From Acidobacteriota bacterium (GTDB lineage Bacteria; Acidobacteriota; Terriglobia; UBA7540), in assembly GCA_021827245.1 (NCBI GenBank), contig JAKAWN010000321.1, positions 1 to 7,984 on the forward strand: 7,984 nucleotides of DNA. Direction: 5' to 3'. The notes beneath the pieces were generated by a model that was given only the letters and a program-made list of their open reading frames with translations, was not told the DNA's origin and did no database searches. Below, in pieces: positions 1 through 5,516 of this stretch. Both the position numbers and the translations under genes were made by a program. Within the stretch, counting starts at the first letter, position 1, and each line of letters opens with the position of its first letter.

Positions 1-115
1 CCGCTGCCCATTCCACACCTCCGGTTTGAATCTCCACGTGCGCACTGCACATGTCGTCTTGCAGATCAAATGTCGGGGAATTATCAGGCAGAAACTTCAA
101 CTGCGGAAGGTGGAT
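1..115 (-). other. Unassigned open frame at the left edge
   Basis: Immediately after the stop at 116-118 the same minus-strand frame stays open to the window edge for 38 codons, including SPTFDLQDDMCSAHVEIQTG. An IS66 element should have tnpB here, with an N-terminus such as LPxGTRVWLAAGxTDMRKG, and that is not seen in this stretch. It may be IS sequence I do not recognise, a captured fragment, or host sequence after truncation of the IS. No start codon or Shine-Dalgarno supports a separate gene, and the function is unknown. Confidence 0.3.
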
Positions 116-570
116 TCACCGAACGAATATGTTGTCCAGAACCAGCACCTCGGGCAGTCCTTCCAACTCCCGCAGGTGCTCCAGCATGACCCACAGGGTC
201 TCGGCATCCACCGCACCGGTGACTCGCAGCCGCCCTTGGGGAAGCTTGATCTGAAGCGTGCCGGAATTCGTTCGCTAAGTCTCGGCAACTCTTGGCTGTG
301 TCGCGGGCTCAGCCACGCGAGCCGCCAGTAGGCCGGACGTTGCACGATTCCCAGCTTTCAACAGACCCTGCCGGTACGCCCCCGCCAGTGGAAGACCTGG
401 TTGGCGTTCACGCCACGCGCTCACGCCACCCGAGCCACCGAGGCGCTTGGCACCAAGGTCTCTTGCACGATCTGAACCTTCAGTTCGGGACTGCGGTGCT
501 GCCTCTTAGCTGCGGGGAGTTCCTTGCGGGGGGAAGCCGCCTCAATCACTGCCGGATGGGAAGTGTCCAT
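116..570 (-). pseudogene. tnpA: Broken IS66-family TnpA (IS accessory protein)
   Basis: The frame opens at ATG 570 behind a GGAGAG Shine-Dalgarno four bases upstream. Its first 49 residues carry the conserved TnpA helix-turn-helix start, RSPELKVQIVQETLVPSASV. An in-frame TGA at 423-421 interrupts the next stretch, ARGVNANQVFHWR, which is the recognition-helix region of this family. A frameshift in the G-run near 380-384 then moves the reading to another frame: AYRQGLLKAGN, a TAG at 277-275, and LQIKLPQGRLRVTGAVDAET followed by LWVMLEHLREL. The latter is the usual TnpA C-terminal beta/helix segment. The frame closes at TGA 118-116. TnpA assists IS66 transposition in a way not well defined. With two stops and a shift this copy is dead. 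The last residues (EGLPEVLVLDNIFVR) do not look like TnpA to me and may be joined foreign sequence. Confidence 0.82.
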
Positions 571-642
571 TTATCTCTCCAGATGGGCACCATCGAAGTG
601 TCCATCGGGAACAATGCCCACTTATCCCAAACCCGTCCACAC

Positions 643-662
643 GGCCAAGACCGGACGCTTAC
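643..662 (-). repeat. Left terminal inverted repeat of the IS66-family element
   Basis: Read on the minus strand from 662, the sequence begins GTAAGCGTCCGG, matching the usual IS66-family end. The partner repeat is not in the window, so the true length of the inverted repeat cannot be measured; 20 bases is an estimate. Confidence 0.7.
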
Positions 663-683
663 GCCGTTCAGCATTCTGGCTCT

Positions 684-1859
684 CTATCTAGACCAGCGCG
701 CTGATAGTGGTGGAAACGGAGGGAAACGAGCATGCGGCTCCTTTTGATACCAATAGGCGACCGAGGCGTAGTCATCCGCGAGCGGCTGATACCGCCCGTT
801 TGGCCACCATCCGAGGGCCTGAATGGTGGCGCGCAGATCCCTCTTGAAACAAATCGCATCCATAATGTGCCAGCGGTACAGGCTCCACAACCTCGGACCA
901 TTGCCCTTTTCGCGCTTGAGCGTATTGCCGACATAGGCTGTCGTGTAAACTTCGGGAAAGCCGTAACTGCCCCCGAAGTAGTCTTCGGTGCCCGTTCCGC
1001 AAATTGTCGGAAACTGCTTGTCACCATCAATGTAAAACTTAACTTCCCCTTCCCCGTCCCAGCCGTCCGTCAATTGTGCCCACGCAATGAACGTCCCTAC
1101 ATAGCGGCCCTCCCCTTTTACCCCGTCAACGATGGTATGTTGCGGGAAGGATCGCTTCGTCGTCGCTCTCCGCCATTGGGCGTGGAAGTAGCCGACATCT
1201 TCGGGGACGGTCGTGAGCATGTAGTCTATCTGGTAGGTTACCGGACCTAATTCTTGAGACAAGTCATTGCTAAAGGTGATTTTGGCGTGCCGCTGGAAGG
1301 GCATCGGCCAGTAGCAATTTAGCGCCGAGGTCGGGTTCACAATGACCGCCAGCGAGTTCACCGGCGCAAACCGGTCGTTACCGACCGCGAAGAAGTCTGT
1401 TAAGGGAACTTCAATGGATGGCGTCTCCTCATGATCCCAGTAGAAACGAAGCACGCATGCCCTGCCGTTGCCTTCCCAGCTCGTCAACGTCGCAATCCAG
1501 ATGTGCTCGATCACGCCCGGTCCATCAACCTCCAATATGGTGCGCGTCTCGCCCGCCTTGAATTTATAAAAAGGACTCACCTTCCAGCCTTGGCCCAGTT
1601 GCTCCGCAGCCGCGGAATAAGGAAGATTAGGATCATGAGGACTCGGTATGGCCCTTGCCCCCATGCCTTTTCCGCCCGTCGGGTTCTCGGGGGATACCTG
1701 GCGGCTCTCGGCTTGGGCTAATAGAGGCAACATGCCCAAGCCTGGACTGTGCCAGCGTGTTGGGACAGGGTCGGGCGATGACGCCTTGGCCTTGGCCAGA
1801 GGTAAGCTCGACGCTGCAAAAAAAGCTTTTAAAAATTCGCCCCGCGAAATCTTGCTCAT
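684..1859 (-). CDS. Exported DUF2961 (GH172-type) protein
   Basis: A 391-residue protein. ATG 1859 is chosen over an upstream frame extension because AGGAGG lies four bases before it and the product then starts with an export signal (SRGEFLKAFFAASSLPLAKA). This resembles a Tat signal but has only one arginine, so Sec or Tat export is open. DUF2961 hallmarks follow in order: NPTGGKGMGAR (about 59-69), LGQGWKVSPF (88-97), DGPGVIEHIWI (112-122), GEGEVKFYIDGD (269-280) and GTGTEDYFGGSYGF (288-301). A DDYASVAYWYQKEPHA tail closes the domain. The family includes GH172 enzymes acting on fructofuranosyl or arabinofuranosyl linkages. Two conserved glutamates about 20 residues apart are catalytic there; E270 (or E272) and E292 are the matching candidates here. 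Length is normal for a single-domain member. An IS66 end lies 22 bases past the stop codon. The family is certain from motifs; the substrate is not. Confidence 0.92.
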   Translation of the reverse strand: MSKISRGEFLKAFFAASSLPLAKAKASSPDPVPTRWHSPGLGMLPLLAQAESRQVSPENPTGGKGMGARAIPSPHDPNLPYSAAAEQLGQGWKVSPFYKFKAGETRTILEVDGPGVIEHIWIATLTSWEGNGRACVLRFYWDHEETPSIEVPLTDFFAVGNDRFAPVNSLAVIVNPTSALNCYWPMPFQRHAKITFSNDLSQELGPVTYQIDYMLTTVPEDVGYFHAQWRRATTKRSFPQHTIVDGVKGEGRYVGTFIAWAQLTDGWDGEGEVKFYIDGDKQFPTICGTGTEDYFGGSYGFPEVYTTAYVGNTLKREKGNGPRLWSLYRWHIMDAICFKRDLRATIQALGWWPNGRYQPLADDYASVAYWYQKEPHARFPPFPPLSARWSR

Positions 1860-1863
1860 ATCG

Positions 1864-1869
1864 CCTCCT
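1864..1869 (-). promoter_or_regulatory. Ribosome binding site that fixes the DUF2961 start
   Basis: AGGAGG on the minus strand, four bases before ATG 1859. No comparable site precedes the upstream in-frame start at 1910, so this decides for the shorter, signal-bearing product. Confidence 0.75.
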
Positions 1870-1896
1870 AAACCGTAAGATTGGATTCCCGCTTGT

Positions 1897-1962
1897 TTAT
1901 TCCCAGCCAAGTTTTTCTTTCAGTATCCCGATCAGCGGCTCGACCGTCGCCTTGAACCGCGG
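1897..1962 (-). pseudogene. Possible decayed 3' end of an unknown gene
   Basis: The 230-base spacer between the second TPR gene and the DUF2961 gene holds no intact gene. On the minus strand from 1962 it reads PRFKATVEPLIGILKEKLGW and then E and a TAA stop (1899-1897). This is the composition and amphipathic pattern of a protein C-terminal helix rather than random sequence. A TAG at 1965-1963 directly precedes it in frame, and upstream codons in this frame look non-coding. I read it as the tail of a lost gene, possibly left by a rearrangement, but I do not recognise the family. It could be chance. The rest of 1870-2090 shows no clear terminator or promoter. Confidence 0.3.
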
Positions 1963-2090
1963 CTAGTCCGCCCCGCCGCTTTCGGTAACACGGCGCCACC
2001 ATCGCCAAGCGCTGTGAGCAAACGGAACTCGCTGATTGAAAACTTATCTCAAAAAGTTCAATTCGCAACCCTAACGTATGAAGCCCTGTC

Positions 2091-3209
2091 TTACCGGATT
2101 CTTGGTCTTTTCTTGGCTTGCATAATCGCGTCCGTCTGTTTGAACAAATTGAGCTGCTTGTTCGCATCCACGGCGTCGTTCAATCGGCGGTAGATCTGGA
2201 AAAGGAGATAATGGGGTGTCGGGCTGTCGCGAGAAAGTTTCACGTACCGTTGGAGCTGAGGGATGGCCGCATGGTAGTGCCCTTCCTGGTACAGCACCTT
2301 GCCCACCTCCAAATAGCCGTCAACCAAGCCGGGTTGTTCTGATAACGCGGTGCGAAACTCTTTAAGGGCATCGGCCAACTTATTTTGCTCCAACAAGACC
2401 TTTCCCAAATTGTAATGTGCCATGAAGTGTTGGGGGGCCAGTTCGACTGCTCGCTGGAATTCTGCTGCAGCCTTATTCAACTGCGAAAGTTTCCAGTAGG
2501 CATCTCCCAGCACGTAGTGGAGCGAGGCTAAATCGGGACGCAGTTGTACGGCGGCCTCATACTCCTTAATCGCCTGTTCCGGAGCGTTCTGCAGCTCAAA
2601 GTACTTACCACGAATTTCATCCATGCGGTACGAATTCTTGCCCAGGGCCGCCAGCCTGGTTAGCATTGCTGAGGAGAGGCGAGAATAGCCTTGAACCAGG
2701 AAATACAGTTCATCCATGTTCGCGGGAGCATTCGCGGCCACCCCGGCAAAGGCCTTCCCCGCCTCATCGTTGCGATCCAGTGCCAGGTAGCACAGGCCCA
2801 GATAAAAGTTTGTCTGACCATCATTGCGATCAACGGCGACCACGGTTCGCAATGGCTTCAAAGCCTCGGTGTAGTCCCCGATATGAAATAGATCCGTGCC
2901 GAGGAGACGATTGGCATTCAGGTTGTCGGGCTGTAAATTGACCACTTTCCTTAGAACGGGAACAGATTTCCTGAAATCGCCGTTCAGGTCATAGAGTCGC
3001 ACCAGGCTCAGTAGAGTTTCAGCATCGTTGGGATGCGCGCGGGCCGCGGCTTCGGCTTGGGATATTTGTCTTTGCAGATGGGCCGGGGAAGAAATTGGAG
3101 CGGGGCCGCCCCATTCTTGCGCAGCAGCTCCTGATGTGGCACCGATGACCAGAATTCCACATAACACGCGTCCTAAGACCAAGGCGCACTGGCACTTCAA
3201 AAAACTCAT
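2091..3209 (-). CDS. Exported TPR protein (372 aa), second gene of a coupled pair
   Basis: The N-terminus is a signal peptide: a charged start, hydrophobic core VLGRVLCGILVIGATSGAAA and likely cleavage near residue 30. The rest is mostly tetratricopeptide repeats. Clear ones cover about residues 62-163 and 205-345, with motifs such as LHYVLGDAYWKLSQLNKAAA and AHYNLGKVLLEQNKLADALK. A less regular stretch at about 165-200 separates the two blocks. TPRs bind other proteins; no enzymatic domain is seen. The C-terminus is basic (AKKRPRIR). The start ATG lies one base after the TGA of the upstream TPR gene (TGATATG) with no evident Shine-Dalgarno of its own, so translation is probably coupled. The two proteins are thus likely made together and may work as partners in the periplasm or at the cell surface. 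The binding target is unknown. Confidence 0.88.
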   Translation of the reverse strand: MSFLKCQCALVLGRVLCGILVIGATSGAAAQEWGGPAPISSPAHLQRQISQAEAAARAHPNDAETLLSLVRLYDLNGDFRKSVPVLRKVVNLQPDNLNANRLLGTDLFHIGDYTEALKPLRTVVAVDRNDGQTNFYLGLCYLALDRNDEAGKAFAGVAANAPANMDELYFLVQGYSRLSSAMLTRLAALGKNSYRMDEIRGKYFELQNAPEQAIKEYEAAVQLRPDLASLHYVLGDAYWKLSQLNKAAAEFQRAVELAPQHFMAHYNLGKVLLEQNKLADALKEFRTALSEQPGLVDGYLEVGKVLYQEGHYHAAIPQLQRYVKLSRDSPTPHYLLFQIYRRLNDAVDANKQLNLFKQTDAIMQAKKRPRIR

Positions 3210-3210
3210 A

Positions 3211-5004
3211 TCAAGGCTTTTCGATTTGAACTTCTAACCCCTGGATAAGGTCTTCGGGCTGTTTCTGCTTACTCGCCCGTGCGAACTGACGGAGCTGTTC
3301 CGCCGATTCAGAATGATCTCCCAGCTTTCCGTAAATCAACGCGAGTTGGTAGTGAGACTGGGCGAGGCCGGGGTTAAGTTGGAGGCTCCTCTGCAATTCG
3401 GCGATAGCTTCCGCCGTATTCCCCTCCTTGGCCAGCGCCTTTCCAAGTTCATAGTGCGCCTCAGCGAAGCTTGGCTTCAGGGCAACAGCTTTGCGGAGTT
3501 TTTCGACGGCATCTCGTGGGTGATACTCCTGAGCGAGCTTGCCGTAATAGTAGTAAGGAACCGGCGAGTCAGGGCTGATCGCGATGGCCTTGCTGAATTC
3601 TTCCAGTGCGGCGCTAGCACGTCCGCTCTGCGCCACGACATCCCCTAAGACGACGTAAGCGATCTCGTATCTGGGATTGAGCGCTATCGCCTTGCGTAGC
3701 GCCCGCTCGGCATCTTCGGAGCGGTAAGCAATAAAATAGCTAAGACCCAGTCCCAGCCAAAGCTTTGGCGCGTCGGGACGGATCTTCAGCCCGGTTTTAA
3801 AAACGTAGATGGCAGGGCTGGGCGTTAGATGCTTCAGAAAAACCATTCCGAGTTTAAAATAAAGGTCGGGGTTGTCTGGCTGCAGCTTTATCGCATCTTG
3901 AAACTCGTTCGAAGCCCTCCGTGGATCGTCGAGCGCATAATAAATGGAACCCAGGAGATTGTGAAACGCGGCATCGGGCGGCTGTAAGCTTTGGATCGCC
4001 TTCAACTCCCTGGCTGCTTCCTGATAATGCCCGTTCTGGAATTCCGATTCTGCTTTCTCATAGCCGATCTTGCAGAGCTCTGACGAAAGGGCGGGATATC
4101 CTTGCACTAGCTTGACGGCTGAGCCAGGCGCGCCATGCGCCATCCATAGCAATGCGACGTCCTTGCGGGCCTCGGAACTAAGTGAGCCAGACTTCTCCCA
4201 GTCATCAGTCAGAGATTCCGCCTCCTGTTTTTTGCCGCTACTGAGGTCCGCTCCGATTAAGGATAACGTCACGGCTTGAAGGCGCGGAGCGAGCCGGTGG
4301 GCTTGGCCTAAGTATTTTGACGCGGCGTCGAACTTCCCTTGTCGGCCGTAAATGAGCCCGACATTGTAGAGAGCCGCGGAATTTTCGGGGTCAATCTTGA
4401 GCGCGGCCAAGAATTCCTTGAGTGCTGCATCGTCTCTTTTCAAGGCCACCAACGCATTGCCCATGTTCAATCGCGCGGGAAGATACGCTGGATTGATCCG
4501 CACGGAGCGCTGAAACGCCGCCAGCGCTGCCTCGTACTTCTTTTCATCCATGAGGCAGAGACCGAGAATGTTGGAAGACAAGTAAGAGGTCGGATCTCGA
4601 CTCAAAATTGATGGATCATCCGCGAGGGCTGCCTTGAACTGCTTGAGGGCGGCGGCATCCTCGTGCAATCCCAGAAGCAAGATGCCAAGATTGACGCGAG
4701 CGGAAGCGTACTTTGGATTGAGCTCAATAGCCTTTTCGAAAGACACCCTTGCGGCTTCGTACTTGCCCGTTCCAGTCTGGCAGACCCCTAGGAGGTTATA
4801 GGCTTTCGATGAGGTGGATTCCTTGATGAGAACTTTTCTTATCAGCTCCTCCGCCGAGGAATAGTCTTTCTCGCGGATCTTGTTTCTCGCGATGGCCAGG
4901 AGGTCATCCCTTCGACCGGCCGCTGCGGCCGAAGGCCTCCCAGGGAGCAGGACGGGGCCAAAGAGAATCAGCGACCCCATGACCACTCTGCCAAGCTTCC
5001 GCAT
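3211..5004 (-). CDS. Exported long TPR protein (597 aa), first gene of a coupled pair
   Basis: The product starts MRKLGRVVMGSLILFGPVLL, a signal peptide with probable cleavage in the alanine-rich PSAAAAG segment. It is then almost wholly tetratricopeptide repeats. One block spans about residues 33-250 (YNLLGVCQTGTGKYEAARVS, ALYNVGLIYGRQGKFDAASK). A degenerate stretch covers about 256-318, and a second block runs about 320-588 (HYELGKALAKEGNTAEAIAE). I count roughly 13 repeats. The start is uncertain: an in-frame TTG at 5040 and ATGs at 5034 and 5028 also exist, and none has a good Shine-Dalgarno. I prefer ATG 5004 because the signal peptide then has a compact n-region. A MITE-like element ends 67 bases upstream, so this gene's original promoter or upstream partner may have been changed. 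It is a scaffold or binding protein of unknown target. Confidence 0.88.
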   Translation of the reverse strand: MRKLGRVVMGSLILFGPVLLPGRPSAAAAGRRDDLLAIARNKIREKDYSSAEELIRKVLIKESTSSKAYNLLGVCQTGTGKYEAARVSFEKAIELNPKYASARVNLGILLLGLHEDAAALKQFKAALADDPSILSRDPTSYLSSNILGLCLMDEKKYEAALAAFQRSVRINPAYLPARLNMGNALVALKRDDAALKEFLAALKIDPENSAALYNVGLIYGRQGKFDAASKYLGQAHRLAPRLQAVTLSLIGADLSSGKKQEAESLTDDWEKSGSLSSEARKDVALLWMAHGAPGSAVKLVQGYPALSSELCKIGYEKAESEFQNGHYQEAARELKAIQSLQPPDAAFHNLLGSIYYALDDPRRASNEFQDAIKLQPDNPDLYFKLGMVFLKHLTPSPAIYVFKTGLKIRPDAPKLWLGLGLSYFIAYRSEDAERALRKAIALNPRYEIAYVVLGDVVAQSGRASAALEEFSKAIAISPDSPVPYYYYGKLAQEYHPRDAVEKLRKAVALKPSFAEAHYELGKALAKEGNTAEAIAELQRSLQLNPGLAQSHYQLALIYGKLGDHSESAEQLRQFARASKQKQPEDLIQGLEVQIEKP

Positions 5005-5010
5005 GGCCCG

Positions 5011-5016
5011 ATTATA
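5011..5016 (-). promoter_or_regulatory. Possible -10 box just before the long TPR gene
   Basis: A perfect TATAAT on the minus strand lies six bases before ATG 5004, which would place transcription start at or near the ATG and make a leaderless mRNA. The -35 match (TTGCTC, 18 bases upstream) is poor. It would fit the lack of a Shine-Dalgarno at this gene, but one hexamer is weak evidence and it lies inside the alternative longer reading frame. Confidence 0.25.
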
Positions 5017-5070
5017 TCGAGCTGGCATGGGCATGAGCAACCGGGGAACGTGCTCGACCGAGCTTTTCTT

Positions 5071-5099
5071 CTAGTGTAGTGCGTCACAAATATTGATAC
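5071..5099 (+). repeat. Left terminal inverted repeat of the MITE-like element
   Basis: First 15 bases are identical to the reverse complement of the right end; the next 14 match at 10 positions. Confidence 0.75.
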
Positions 5100-5100
5100 T

Positions 5101-5152
5101 TGTAGCGCTGCCCTTCAGGGCGGCACATGCCAGGCTAAAGCCCGGCTCTACA
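5101..5152. repeat. Nested palindromic repeat inside the MITE-like element
   Basis: A 52-base unit bounded by TGTAG and CTACA holds two small hairpins: gccct-tc-agggc (5109-5120), extendable by outer pairs including a G-U, and one around ggct-aa-agcc (5133-5142). Short repeats with 'ctaaagcc' and 'gggcggca' blocks are, to my knowledge, scattered through many acidobacterial genomes. The layout resembles a REP-type extragenic repeat, nested here in another element. Assignment to a known repeat family is inference. Confidence 0.6.
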
Positions 5153-5174
5153 GCGGAAACCACACGAATCATAT

Positions 5175-5203
5175 GCATCACAAATTGAGACGCACTACAC
5201 TAG
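5175..5203 (-). repeat. Right terminal inverted repeat of the MITE-like element
   Basis: Inverted partner of 5071-5099. Its outer CTAG supplies the stop codon (5202-5200) of the truncated exported-protein frame. Confidence 0.75.
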
Positions 5204-5394
5204 TCGGCGCATAGGGCCGACTTGAGGTCCGTCTTCTTCATCCATCTTACAAATTGCTTATTCCCCAAGCCGAAAGCCGGCGCGCCAGACAGCACGGACT
5301 TGGGTTGCAAATAAGCCTTTATGGGCTTCCCAAGGGGCAGACCAGTAAACGCCAAAGCCAACAACAGGAACTCCTTCCGGGTGAACCTTTGCAT
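5200..5394 (-). pseudogene. Truncated exported protein, ended by the MITE-like element
   Basis: A 64-codon frame with GGAG six bases before ATG 5394. It starts MQRFTRKEFLLLALAFTGLP, a basic stretch and hydrophobic core much like the N-terminus of the DUF2961 protein in this window. That marks it as exported, with a Tat-like RKEFLLL but no twin arginine. Only about 40 residues follow the signal (AFGLGNKQFVRWMKKTDL is the most protein-like part), too few for the enzymes that usually carry such leaders. Its TAG stop is the border CTAG of the element at 5071-5203, so I take it as the 5' remnant of a longer gene. Removing the element and reading on below 5071 gives no obvious continuation, so more than a simple insertion occurred. 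A genuine small secreted protein is the alternative. Family not recognised. Confidence 0.5.
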
Positions 5395-5468
5395 TCCTGT
5401 CTCCGGCCAAACGCTCCAATTCCCGACGCTGCGCCGGTGATGATAGCGACTTTACCGATGAGTTCCAT
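5319..5468 (-). pseudogene. 5' remnant of a short-chain dehydrogenase/reductase (SDR)
   Basis: ATG 5468 has an ideal Shine-Dalgarno (AAGGAG, eight bases upstream) and encodes MELIGKVAIITGAASGIGA. This is the first beta strand and the TGxxxGIG dinucleotide-binding turn of classical SDR enzymes, which are NAD(P)-dependent oxidoreductases of about 250 residues. After residue 19 the family pattern stops abruptly and the frame runs on as unrelated sequence to a TAA at 5321-5319, 49 codons in all. It overlaps the start of the 64-codon exported frame in another frame. The simplest reading is a deletion of about 700 bases joining the SDR start to the ribosome binding site of the next gene, at roughly 5405-5412. 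Its start lies 48 bases past the alpha-galactosidase stop, so it was probably in that operon. No active-site YxxxK remains. Confidence 0.8.
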
Positions 5469-5476
5469 CGGATCGG

Positions 5477-5482
5477 CTCCTT
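5477..5482 (-). promoter_or_regulatory. Ribosome binding site of the truncated SDR gene
   Basis: AAGGAG eight bases before ATG 5468. Its near-perfect form shows that the SDR start is a real gene start, and it may still drive translation of the 49-codon remnant. Confidence 0.7.
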
Positions 5483-5516
5483 ATGGGATATATACCCCGC
5501 TGGCAGGCCCGCCCCA

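Larger units (their letters stand above)
1..662 (-). mobile_element. Partial, decayed IS66-family insertion sequence (left end)
   Basis: The minus strand at 662 begins GTAAGCGTCCGGTCTTGGCC, which fits the GTAAGCG start typical of IS66-family terminal inverted repeats. About 90 bases further in lies a frame that reads as the IS66 accessory protein TnpA. The element therefore points out of the window, and its tnpB, tnpC and right end would lie at coordinates below 1. It ends 22 bases past the stop of the DUF2961 gene, so it seems to have inserted just downstream of that gene. IS66 elements usually duplicate 8 bases of target; the matching candidate here is 663-670 (gccgttca), but the second copy is outside the window. 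The broken tnpA shows the copy cannot move by itself. The family call is firm; where the IS sequence stops at the left is unknown. Confidence 0.8.
5071..5203. mobile_element. 133-bp MITE-like element with terminal inverted repeats
   Basis: The left end ctagtgtagtgcgtc (5071-5085) is repeated perfectly and inverted at the right end (5189-5203). The match extends inward over another 14 bases with 10 identities, giving ends of about 29 bases. The palindrome CTAG stands at both borders and could be a 4-base target duplication or the tips of the repeats. The element has no coding capacity and would need a transposase supplied in trans. Its core carries a second, structured repeat. It ends the 64-codon frame on its right: that frame's TAG stop is made from the element's border CTAG. 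Which IS family would mobilise it cannot be told from this copy alone. Confidence 0.72.

Noticed and set aside
559..605. 11-base direct repeat gaagtgtccat in the IS66 left end
   Set aside because: Two short copies in non-coding IS sequence with no further structure; probably a local duplication within the element.
292..747. 151-codon plus-strand frame across the IS66 end
   Set aside because: It lies opposite the tnpA remnant, crosses the IS border and shows no family pattern.
732..1250. 172-codon plus-strand open frame opposite the DUF2961 gene
   Set aside because: It is the antisense shadow of a clearly conserved coding sequence, with no protein motif or ribosome binding site of its own.
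1868..2167. 99-codon minus-strand frame spanning the end of the second TPR gene and the spacer
   Set aside because: It starts inside the TPR coding sequence out of frame, its residues are arginine- and serine-rich shadow sequence, and it runs through the DUF2961 ribosome binding site.
5101..5152. Possible CRISPR repeat or small structured RNA gene
   Set aside because: There is only one copy without spacers, no adjacent cas genes, and no promoter/terminator pair; a dispersed palindromic repeat explains it better.
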